Positions 1-6,000 of a DNA stretch of 22,511 nt are shown piece by piece. Every line of letters starts with the position of its first letter. Position 1 is the stretch's first letter. Where the stretch lies: the NCBI GenBank assembly GCA_002350525.1, contig DEFA01000043.1, positions 1 to 22,511 on the forward strand. Direction: 5' to 3'. This DNA is from Lachnospiraceae bacterium UBA2864 (GTDB taxonomy: Bacteria; Bacillota; Clostridia; Lachnospirales; Lachnospiraceae). The notes under the pieces were generated by a model that did not search any database, was not told where the DNA came from, and saw only the letters and a list, made by a program, of their open reading frames with translations. The position numbers were made by a program, and so were the translations under genes.

Positions 1-113
1 TTTTATAGATTATTCAATGTGATTTCGCCAATTATTACAACTTGTTTTTAGAAATTGAGGCGATTCATCCCCGTCTTATAGAAGGCGGAGTATTCTCACC
101 AAGGATTAGATAA
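1..113 (+). mobile_element. Possible right end of an IS200/IS605 (TnpB-type) element
   Basis: Bases 58-98 carry a GGCGATTCATCCCC...GG.GTATTCTC arrangement. From memory this resembles the 3' ends of IS605 orfB/tnpB transposons, where the transposon end doubles as the guide (omega) RNA scaffold. A hairpin is visible: CCGTCTT (71-77), loop ATAG, AAGGCGG (82-88), with one G-T pair. One plus-strand frame is open from the TAG at 6-8 to the TAA at 111-113 and reads EAIHPRLIEGGVFSP, like the read-through tails often annotated on TnpB proteins. If this is right, a tnpB gene or its remnant should lie to the left on the plus strand, outside the window. The exact boundary cannot be placed, and a decayed fragment is equally possible. 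Confidence 0.4.
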
Positions 114-138
114 ATAATTTTCAGTATAGTAATTCCCT

Positions 139-957
139 TTAACCGAGGCTCTTCAGATATTCTTCTATATCACGACACAAAAACAGGTTATTATTTGAAC
201 CTTCTTTTATAGGTTTTATCTTATCCTGCTTTACTAATTGATTAATATACTGTCTTGTACAACCCAATAATTGTGTTGCCTCAGAAGTATCAACTATTCT
301 ATTTGCCATAAAGCCAACTATATCTTCGTATTTGATATCTATCTCTTTACATTCTTTGTATAATTCTTCTGCAGAGATATTAACCGAACTTCCCCATTCA
401 ATTCCATTACCGCCCGGAGATGTCTTTACATTTTTAAACAGATCTTCCTCACTGAGGATCCTCGAAAACAGTCTATCTTCTTTTCGCAGCTTTTCTATAT
501 CTGCTATTCCCGTTCTATGATTTTTGAAGAAGACCATTACTCTTTTTTCACTCAGAGGCATTACATCATCAACTTTTTTTGACAATCTTTCCTTTATCTC
601 GACATTTATGTCTTCTTCATCAGCTTTTACCAAATAGATATCATCCTGAGCACATCTTCCCTGGCTGAGACACAATAATCTATAATCATCATATTCGGAA
701 AGATTATTATCTTTCAAAATCATACCTATGTTTTGTCTGTCAGACGGTATTATTCTCTGCCTGACAAAATCCATGCTTTTTTCATGTCCTATACTAAATT
801 GGCCTTTCTTAACTTTCTCCCAAAAAATGAAAGGGGCATTCCATTCATCCAATTCACTTAACAATTCTGCATAAAACCTTTTTCTCTTTGGATAATAGAA
901 AAGGTATCCCAGAAGTCTATCATCAGCTGACTCATCTCTTATTTCGAATATCGTCAA
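139..957 (-). CDS. HipA-like kinase partner protein with C-terminal helix-turn-helix
   Basis: This 272-residue protein is the second gene of the operon. Residues ~220-270 (DTSEATQLLGCTRQYINQLVKQ, then a basic wing-like part and DIEEYLKSL) form a MerR/excisionase-type helix-turn-helix. The N-terminal ~115 residues contain a RQRIIPSDRQNIG...GRCAQDD stretch that I associate with small proteins next to HipA-like kinases; it may replace the N-terminal subdomain missing from the kinase. The start is the TTG at 955-957. It lies inside the 3' end of the kinase gene (26-nt overlap), with AGGAGG ten bases upstream that also encodes the kinase's Arg-Arg, so the two genes are probably translationally coupled. 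A likely role is DNA-binding antitoxin or autorepressor acting at the inverted repeat upstream of the operon. The helix-turn-helix is clear; the antitoxin role is inferred. Confidence 0.6.
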   Translation of the reverse strand: MTIFEIRDESADDRLLGYLFYYPKRKRFYAELLSELDEWNAPFIFWEKVKKGQFSIGHEKSMDFVRQRIIPSDRQNIGMILKDNNLSEYDDYRLLCLSQGRCAQDDIYLVKADEEDINVEIKERLSKKVDDVMPLSEKRVMVFFKNHRTGIADIEKLRKEDRLFSRILSEEDLFKNVKTSPGGNGIEWGSSVNISAEELYKECKEIDIKYEDIVGFMANRIVDTSEATQLLGCTRQYINQLVKQDKIKPIKEGSNNNLFLCRDIEEYLKSLG

Positions 958-1756
958 GATACTTCCACCTCCTCTTTATCATTTCACGTATTTTTTCGAT
1001 ATATTCCTTTTCCAGTATTCCTTCGAGACCATAGGTTATGTCATCAATATCATGGTCAGATAATCCCGAAAGATTCTTTAGATATTTTTTCGGTATCAGT
1101 TTTAGATTATCAAATGTACTGTTACCACCGATAAACGCCTGTACTTTCTGATCCTTCATCACATCAAATTCTTTCAAATCCTCTTTGCTATGGCATCTGC
1201 ATACAAGTGATAGTCCCTGATCAAAAAGAGGGGCCAGACGTAAGCTCTTATTCTTCCTGTCTCTAAGCACCTCTATATTCGCACCATGTCTGTCACGATT
1301 CATGATCAGAAAGTCGATAACAAGCATACCATATATGTATTTTTCCCATCCCATTCTCTTACAGAATTCAAATGGTGATTCTTTATCATTTCTTTCCGCA
1401 ACATAAAAATCTTCAAAAGCTATCTTTGCCTCATCTATTGCCTTAAAGTCATCCGACTCACAAAGATATGTCTCTATCTCTCTGTCTTCAATCGATATCT
1501 GTGCATGAATCAATCTATAACTCAGGTGTTCTATTCCGAGAATATCCATAAGGCGTCCTACTATAACCTCATTAACGCACTCGTGTCCGACTATCCCCTT
1601 AATTGTATCGTAATCAGAAAGCTTGTAATACTTCTTTATATTACCGGAATCATCATAAGCTTTAAGAAAAGAACCTGCGGTTCCTGACGAATTTCTCGTC
1701 TTAGACCATTTCAGATATTCTAAATTCTGTAATTCATAAATAATATCATTAAACAT
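932..1756 (-). CDS. HipA/HipT-like serine/threonine kinase, short form
   Basis: This 274-residue protein has the core of a HipA-family kinase. A Gly-rich loop with adjacent serines (SSGTAG, residues 23-28) is followed by the likely ATP-binding lysine in KYYKL (K45), the catalytic loop NRDRHGAN (residues 153-160, D155) and the metal-binding motif APLFDQGLSL (D179). Canonical HipA is about 440 residues and begins with an extra N-terminal subdomain; this one starts almost directly at the Gly-rich loop, as HipT of the HipBST systems does. HipA-family kinases phosphorylate aminoacyl-tRNA synthetases or other translation factors and stop growth. The start is ATG with GAGGG six bases upstream. The gene overlaps the helix-turn-helix partner by 26 nt. 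Target and toxicity are not visible in the sequence. Confidence 0.75.
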   Translation of the reverse strand: MFNDIIYELQNLEYLKWSKTRNSSGTAGSFLKAYDDSGNIKKYYKLSDYDTIKGIVGHECVNEVIVGRLMDILGIEHLSYRLIHAQISIEDREIETYLCESDDFKAIDEAKIAFEDFYVAERNDKESPFEFCKRMGWEKYIYGMLVIDFLIMNRDRHGANIEVLRDRKNKSLRLAPLFDQGLSLVCRCHSKEDLKEFDVMKDQKVQAFIGGNSTFDNLKLIPKKYLKNLSGLSDHDIDDITYGLEGILEKEYIEKIREMIKRRWKYLDDIRNKR

Positions 1757-1772
1757 ATTAATCCCTCAAATG

Positions 1773-1832
1773 ACTTGACGCACGTAAAGTATTCTGATTC
1801 AATAATATCATTTTGCTTTACGTGCGTCAAGT
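1773..1832 (-). promoter_or_regulatory. Promoter framed by a perfect 17-bp inverted repeat (putative operator)
   Basis: ACTTGACGCACGTAAAG at 1773-1789 is repeated as a perfect reverse complement at 1816-1832. Read on the minus strand, one arm contains the -35 box TTGACG (1825-1830). A 17-nt spacer follows, then the -10 box TATTAT (1802-1807), and the second arm begins about where transcription would start. A repressor bound to both arms would cover the whole promoter, as in many autoregulated toxin-antitoxin operons. The outer arm touches the stop codon of the upstream lipoprotein gene. The lack of a U-tract and the 26-nt loop argue against a simple terminator. Confidence 0.75.
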
Positions 1833-1833
1833 A

Positions 1834-2550
1834 TTAACCCCGCATTTCATTGGGTTCTGTCTTATCTTTGTTTTTCCCGATTTTTTTCAAAAGTATGATA
1901 AAGATTATTATAGCGATAATTAACGCTGCTATTATAAGTGCCAATTTAATGATCAGACCCACCTTGGAAAGTGAAAACTCTACATGTGCAGTCTCTCCCG
2001 GCTCCATTGTGAGAACATCCCAGGTAAGAGTCTTTCCGTTCTCTGATACTTCTGTTGCATTATGCTGCTTTGGTTTATTCGGAAACTTCATGGTTATTCT
2101 AAGATATCCACCGCTCTGGGTGAGCACAGGTCCATACTGCTTCATTTGTTCATGGCTTTCCTGATCCACTAGTGCCCAGTCCACGACATAGTTTGTTCCG
2201 TTTTTTGTTACCTTAAAGCCATTCGAACTGAGTTGCGTAAGATCTTCCGAATCATCAAATACATGCGAGAAATCGTCGATATCAACATCTCTCTTCGTGC
2301 ATTCGTATCCTTCGAAATTATCCTGTTTATACGTCTTACACTCCCAGCCCAGTTCTTCCAGTTCCTGCATGGTCTTTTCATCGGCAGCAGACGACATTTC
2401 TTTATCACCGACTGCCGTGGCATAAACCATGGTAATATCGACTTTACCATTGGTTTTAAATTCAACTATGGCTTCATGCCTTATACATCCCGTGAAACAT
2501 AAAACCATTATGATACATAATAATATGGTTCTTACAGTTTTTTTTCTCAC
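1834..2550 (-). CDS. LppM-like membrane-anchored lipoprotein
   Basis: This 238-residue protein starts with a short basic segment, a hydrophobic stretch and a lipobox-like FTGC (lipidated Cys22). The extracytoplasmic domain begins HEAIVEFKTNGKVDITMVY, which resembles the LppM/DUF3153 domain of lipoproteins in Gram-positive bacteria. Near the C-terminus (about 198-222) is one transmembrane helix rich in Ile and Leu, followed by a short charged cytoplasmic tail. The protein is therefore tethered at both ends. The start is GTG at 2548-2550, with AAGGAGAG five bases upstream. A possible extended -10 (TGTTATAAT) on the minus strand lies at 2627-2635. The precise function is unknown; LppM relatives are envelope proteins. 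It is not obviously linked to the HipA-like operon, which has its own promoter. Confidence 0.65.
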   Translation of the reverse strand: MRKKTVRTILLCIIMVLCFTGCIRHEAIVEFKTNGKVDITMVYATAVGDKEMSSAADEKTMQELEELGWECKTYKQDNFEGYECTKRDVDIDDFSHVFDDSEDLTQLSSNGFKVTKNGTNYVVDWALVDQESHEQMKQYGPVLTQSGGYLRITMKFPNKPKQHNATEVSENGKTLTWDVLTMEPGETAHVEFSLSKVGLIIKLALIIAALIIAIIIFIILLKKIGKNKDKTEPNEMRG

Positions 2551-2626
2551 AGCTTCTCTCCTTCACATTGAATATCATTTACCCCCTAACAGCCAAATGG
2601 TATAACAACATACACGGCCGAATAAT

Positions 2627-2635
2627 ATTATAACA
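2627..2635 (-). promoter_or_regulatory. Possible extended -10 promoter for the LppM-like gene
   Basis: Read on the minus strand the sequence is TGTTATAAT, a perfect extended -10 element. No convincing -35 hexamer lies upstream, but extended -10 promoters can work without one. It is placed back to back with the likely promoter of the divergent transporter gene, so both would share about 40 bases of control region. The leader before the GTG start would be about 70 nt. Confidence 0.4.
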
Positions 2636-2641
2636 TAAGTC

Positions 2642-2670
2642 TTGTTATTAAATCTTTTTAATGATAGAAT
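2642..2670 (+). promoter_or_regulatory. Likely sigma-70-type promoter of the EamA transporter gene
   Basis: TTGTTA at 2642-2647 and TAGAAT at 2665-2670 are separated by 17 bases and lie about 32 bases before the ATG at 2702. The -10 box matches consensus in five of six positions and the -35 box in four of six. No other promoter-like pair is seen on the plus strand in this gap. Confidence 0.5.
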
Positions 2671-2701
2671 AACGGAAGTTTTTTACAAAAAGGATTACGA
2701 T

Positions 2702-3646
2702 ATGAATAAGCACGAACAACATACCCAGTTCACGCATTCATTGATACTGCTGCTCACCGCCATTATATGGGGAACTTCCTTTGTGGCACAGTCAGCGGGA
2801 ATGAAGACCGTCGGACCGCTTATATATAACTGCATAAGGATGTTTCTCGGAGGCCTCATTCTGATACCGATCATACTTATAAGGAATCAGATATGTAAGA
2901 AATCCGGAAAGCCGATAAAAAATATAAAACTTTCAATCAAAAGAGGACTCATAGCCGGAATTATACTCAGCGCAGCAAGCAATCTTCAGAATGTTGCCAT
3001 GATAGATGCATCGGCAGGTAAAGCAGGCTTTATGACAGCTCTCTATATAATCCTGGTACCTGTGCTCGGAATCTTCATCGGAAAGAAAACTTCTATACTC
3101 ACCTGGATAAGTGTTATACTCGCTCTTATCGGACTATACTTTCTGTGTATCGGGCGAGGCGGCGCATTTTACTTCGCACCATCGGATATTCTGCTTATGG
3201 GCTGTGCACTGTTCTTCTCCTTCCACATATTATATGTGGATAAGGTAAGCAACGATATCGACGGACTCACCCTTTCATGTACGCAGTTTATCGTAACGGG
3301 AATCATAAGTATTCCGTTTATATTTTTAGTAGATGTACTTATACTTCATATGAATCCGTCTATAGAGACTCTTACAGACGCATGGCTTCCTATCTGCTAT
3401 TCCGGATTCATGAGCTGCGGAGTTGCATATACACTACAGATCATCGGTCAGAAGAGCGTAAATCCAACGCTTGCCTCTCTTATAATGAGTCTTGAATCTG
3501 TAGTATCCGCCATATCAGGTCTTATTATTCTCAACCAGAGAATGACTCTTGATGAAACCATCGGATGTATAGTAATGTTTACGGCTGTAATACTCGCACA
3601 GCTGCCTACACCGGGTAAACGTATCAGAGAACAAATATCGGGATAA
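2702..3646 (+). CDS. EamA-family (drug/metabolite transporter superfamily) permease
   Basis: This 314-residue integral membrane protein has about ten hydrophobic helices and two EamA repeats. The first repeat begins LILLLTAIIWGTSFVAQSAG near the N-terminus, typical of the family. Family members export or import small metabolites such as amino acids, but the substrate here cannot be read from the sequence. The start chosen is ATG 2702, which has AAAGGA seven bases upstream. An upstream TTG at 2642 would add 20 residues but overlaps the likely promoter. This is the only clear plus-strand gene in the window. It is divergent from the LppM-like gene and convergent with the next lipoprotein gene, so it forms its own transcription unit. 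Confidence 0.85.
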   Translation: MNKHEQHTQFTHSLILLLTAIIWGTSFVAQSAGMKTVGPLIYNCIRMFLGGLILIPIILIRNQICKKSGKPIKNIKLSIKRGLIAGIILSAASNLQNVAMIDASAGKAGFMTALYIILVPVLGIFIGKKTSILTWISVILALIGLYFLCIGRGGAFYFAPSDILLMGCALFFSFHILYVDKVSNDIDGLTLSCTQFIVTGIISIPFIFLVDVLILHMNPSIETLTDAWLPICYSGFMSCGVAYTLQIIGQKSVNPTLASLIMSLESVVSAISGLIILNQRMTLDETIGCIVMFTAVILAQLPTPGKRIREQISG

Positions 3647-3669
3647 CTGAATAAGCTATCCCGATATTT
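3633..3669. terminator. Bidirectional intrinsic terminator between convergent genes
   Basis: AAATATCGGGATA (3633-3645) and TATCCCGATATTT (3657-3669) form a perfect 13-bp stem with an 11-nt loop. The transporter stop codon lies in the left arm. The stop codon of the convergent lipoprotein gene follows directly after the right arm. The A-rich and T-rich ends of the stem supply the U-tract in both directions. Confidence 0.85.
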
Positions 3670-5061
3670 TTAATGTTCAAATATATTTTCGTTATAATTC
3701 TTATTATTCACGCCATCTCTTTTCGTCTCCGAATAAAGTGCAAAGAAATCTCCTGTCTCTTCATCAAGCATGGTAATATTGTAATTTTCCGCAAAATCTA
3801 TCTTCCATCCTTCATGTTCTTTTTCATAGATCTTACTGAGTTTTCCGTTATCGTATTTTACTGCCGTTATGGTTGTATCTTCGAATTCATCCGTATACGT
3901 CGGATATATTATATAATCACCGCTTGAGGATACATATATATCAGTATAGTATCCCTTTAACCCTATCTGCCCCTCGTAATGTGCATCTTTATAACTTCCG
4001 TTCTCATCGGGGAAGAGGCACACTATTTCATCATTATCAGACAGTATAAGCTTATCACCTTTAAATATCATATGATCATAATAAGTATCCGTCATATATA
4101 TTTTTTCAAGTCCCGGATCATCAACGTCTGTTCTGAGTACGGCGTATCCTCTTTCCGATTCATCTGTCTTTTCCTCTGAGTCCGAAGTATCCAGATCATT
4201 TATATCAAAAGTTACAGAATATTGCTTTTCATATTCCTCATGTGTCAGTATAACTTTATCTGCCGGATTATAGAAATATTTAAATACGAGTCTTCCGTCA
4301 GTTGTGGCACCTATCAGATATATATCCGTATGCGAATCGAATTCCTTAAGCAGTTTCTCGGATTCATCTGCATATACGGCATATATTTCCGTTGTATAAT
4401 CCGCTTTAAAATCAAATCCGCATGCACACTGAATCCGGTCGTTAAGCGTTACATACATAGCCTTTCCGTCTGCCGAAAGTGTATAATATACATATGTTTT
4501 ATCTGTATATTCTTTTGTGAATTTACTTACAAGATTTCCGTCCGTATCATAGTAATATCCGTATATAGCCGGTTCCTTTCCCTTTGCTTCCGTTATAAAT
4601 CCGAATCCCATATCAGGATAGATTATAGGTTCGAGAACATGAGTCCCCATATTATTCACTTTAAATGTATTGATGACCGTGTCGGAGTTTATATCATAGA
4701 CATCAACTTCCGTCATCCCGGCCGTTCTGTCTCTATAGAGAATGATAAATCTTCCTTCTCCGATCTGCTCTATAGAATCAGCATCCGGGAATCTGTCTGC
4801 TACAGGTCCGTCATATGCCCTATTTAAAGCCTCCTTCCGGATTTCGGCATCCATAACACTGCTTACAGCACTGTCAGCTTCTATATAGTTCGAATCGATG
4901 CCGGCCTGCTCAGACATAACATTTACCGACGGTATTTCCTGATTCTCCGATGAATAGTACCCTGAATTACCACATGCCGTCATCCCGAGCATAAAACCGA
5001 TTGCAAGACTTACACTTATCATTTTCTTCAATATCACTTTCTTCAATATCGCTTTTTTCAT
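3670..5061 (-). CDS. Secreted lipoprotein with probable beta-propeller domain
   Basis: This 463-residue protein has a basic N-terminus, a hydrophobic segment and a lipobox-like GMTAC (Cys30), so it is probably anchored on the outer face of the membrane. The rest is rich in short beta-strand patterns repeated along the chain, for example DADSIEQIGEGRFIILYRD, DGRLVFKYFYN and GDYIIYPTYTDEF, suggesting a WD40/YVTN-like beta-propeller. I do not recognise a specific family or catalytic motif. The start ATG at 5061 has GGAGG four bases upstream. The first 14 residues are encoded by a short imperfect tandem duplication (AILKK/VILKK), so a second start at Met14 is possible. Transcription ends at the bidirectional terminator just after its stop codon. 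Confidence 0.6.
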   Translation of the reverse strand: MKKAILKKVILKKMISVSLAIGFMLGMTACGNSGYYSSENQEIPSVNVMSEQAGIDSNYIEADSAVSSVMDAEIRKEALNRAYDGPVADRFPDADSIEQIGEGRFIILYRDRTAGMTEVDVYDINSDTVINTFKVNNMGTHVLEPIIYPDMGFGFITEAKGKEPAIYGYYYDTDGNLVSKFTKEYTDKTYVYYTLSADGKAMYVTLNDRIQCACGFDFKADYTTEIYAVYADESEKLLKEFDSHTDIYLIGATTDGRLVFKYFYNPADKVILTHEEYEKQYSVTFDINDLDTSDSEEKTDESERGYAVLRTDVDDPGLEKIYMTDTYYDHMIFKGDKLILSDNDEIVCLFPDENGSYKDAHYEGQIGLKGYYTDIYVSSSGDYIIYPTYTDEFEDTTITAVKYDNGKLSKIYEKEHEGWKIDFAENYNITMLDEETGDFFALYSETKRDGVNNKNYNENIFEH

Positions 5062-5156
5062 TTTTCCTCCGTATATAAGCCTTCAGTATTTGCGCATATC
5101 CCGCGCTATAATATATACACGTATGAAAACAAAGGATTTATGGAAAAAAGATTTAT

Positions 5157-5201
5157 TAAAAAAAATAAAAAAATAAAGGTCCGACAAAACTGCCGAACCT
5201 T
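5157..5201 (-). terminator. Intrinsic terminator after the small membrane protein gene
   Basis: On the minus strand, AAGGTTCGGCA (5191-5201) and TGTCGGACCTT (5176-5186) form an 11-bp stem with two G-U pairs and the loop GTTT. A long T-rich run follows (5157-5175). It lies five bases after the stop codon of the small membrane protein gene. Confidence 0.9.
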
Positions 5202-5205
5202 AAAT

Positions 5206-5391
5206 CTACTTATCCGAATCATCCTCATCCGGATCATTATCATTGTCAAAGCCTCTTCCCGGCTTATCAGACTTCTTTTTCAGGAAAAGGATAATACATA
5301 TAGCGGCTGCCGCTACAAGAACAGCAATTACAAGAAGTATTACCGGAGACTGATCTCCTGTCGCCGCATTTTTCATAATATTTTCAATCAT
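5206..5391 (-). CDS. Small single-pass membrane protein with acidic tail
   Basis: The protein has 61 residues if translation starts at the ATG at 5389-5391, which has GGAGAGG four bases upstream. A longer frame reaches 5421 but has no ribosome binding site there. A short N-terminus (MIENIMKNAATGDQSP) leads into one hydrophobic helix of about 22 residues, then KKK and a strongly acidic Asp-rich tail. The TGDQSP-plus-helix part resembles the tail of sortase substrates, but there is no LPxTG motif and the tail is long and acidic, so sortase anchoring is unlikely. It follows the LURP-one-like gene by 35 bases and ends at its own terminator, so the two are probably co-transcribed. Function unknown. 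Confidence 0.6.
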   Translation of the reverse strand: MIENIMKNAATGDQSPVILLVIAVLVAAAAICIILFLKKKSDKPGRGFDNDNDPDEDDSDK

Positions 5392-5426
5392 ATAGCCTCT
5401 CCGAAATGTGACACATGTCACTTTAA

Positions 5427-5924
5427 TTAATAAGAATACTTATTCAGCGCATATACCGCAAGGGCAAATGCAAGTCCGATAAGAACATCTGAGTCGGACA
5501 TGAATTCCATTATATAAGTCGGTGTAAGATTAAGTGCCTGTCCCGGAATAAGGTACTGCTCATTACGAACCTTCATGACATCCAGAGATCCGCTCTTAAC
5601 AACATACTGCCACATAAAAGCATCACCGACGATTTCCCAGTCCTCATCAAAATCGATGTTGTAATTCTGAGCCAGTGTGAAGAAATCTCTTTCAATGGTT
5701 CCGAATTTATCACGGGCACAAAATTCAAATCTTACAATATCGCCGTCATACTTTTCCTGAACATAGGCAACTTCGGTAATAGTATCAGCCATGTATATCT
5801 TAATTCTGTGACCTGTTGCAATAAAGTCGTCTTTCGTATAATAAACTTCCTTACCACGCTCATTAAATACCTTAACGGTATCCTTTTCTTCAAGCTCATT
5901 TGCTTTAATATATAGCTGTGCCAT
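5427..5924 (-). CDS. LURP-one-related (YxjI/LOR-like) protein
   Basis: This 165-residue protein has no signal peptide. Its first half follows the LURP-one-related/Tubby-C-like pattern of short strands: KVFNERGKEVYYTKDDFIATGHRIKIY, then TEVAYVQEKYDGDIVRFEF. These domains form a 12-stranded beta-barrel around a hydrophobic helix. Here a hydrophobic C-terminal segment (DVLIGLAFALAVYALNKY) would be that core helix or a membrane tail. The family has no agreed bacterial function. AAAGGAGT lies about six bases before the ATG. The terminator-like hairpin of the upstream IspH-S1 gene ends only a few bases before this ribosome binding site, leaving little room for a separate promoter. The small membrane protein gene follows in the same direction. 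Confidence 0.65.
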   Translation of the reverse strand: MAQLYIKANELEEKDTVKVFNERGKEVYYTKDDFIATGHRIKIYMADTITEVAYVQEKYDGDIVRFEFCARDKFGTIERDFFTLAQNYNIDFDEDWEIVGDAFMWQYVVKSGSLDVMKVRNEQYLIPGQALNLTPTYIMEFMSDSDVLIGLAFALAVYALNKYSY

Positions 5925-5942
5925 ACGTGACTCCTTTTTTCC

Positions 5943-5975
5943 AAAAAGAGCTTACCACTTTCGTGATAAGCTCTT
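5943..5975 (-). terminator. Intrinsic terminator after the IspH-S1 gene, possibly leaky
   Basis: AAGAGCTTA (5946-5954) and TAAGCTCTT (5967-5975) form a 9-bp stem, with an inner CAC/GTG pairing across one mismatch and a short loop. On the minus strand only five T residues follow before GG, so the U-tract is short. The hairpin lies between the stop codon of the IspH-S1 gene and the ribosome binding site of the LURP-one-like gene. Confidence 0.7.
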
Positions 5976-6000
5976 ATTCTTTTTGATATTAAAACCGATA

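Noticed and set aside
5020..5061. Short direct repeat at the start of the 463-residue lipoprotein gene
   Set aside because: It only duplicates a few Lys/Leu/Ile codons of the signal region (AILKK, VILKK), a common kind of slippage, not a mobile element or regulatory repeat.
5392..5421. Upstream start for the small membrane protein (MTCVTF...)
   Set aside because: No ribosome binding site precedes it, while the ATG at 5389-5391 has GGAGAGG at a suitable distance.
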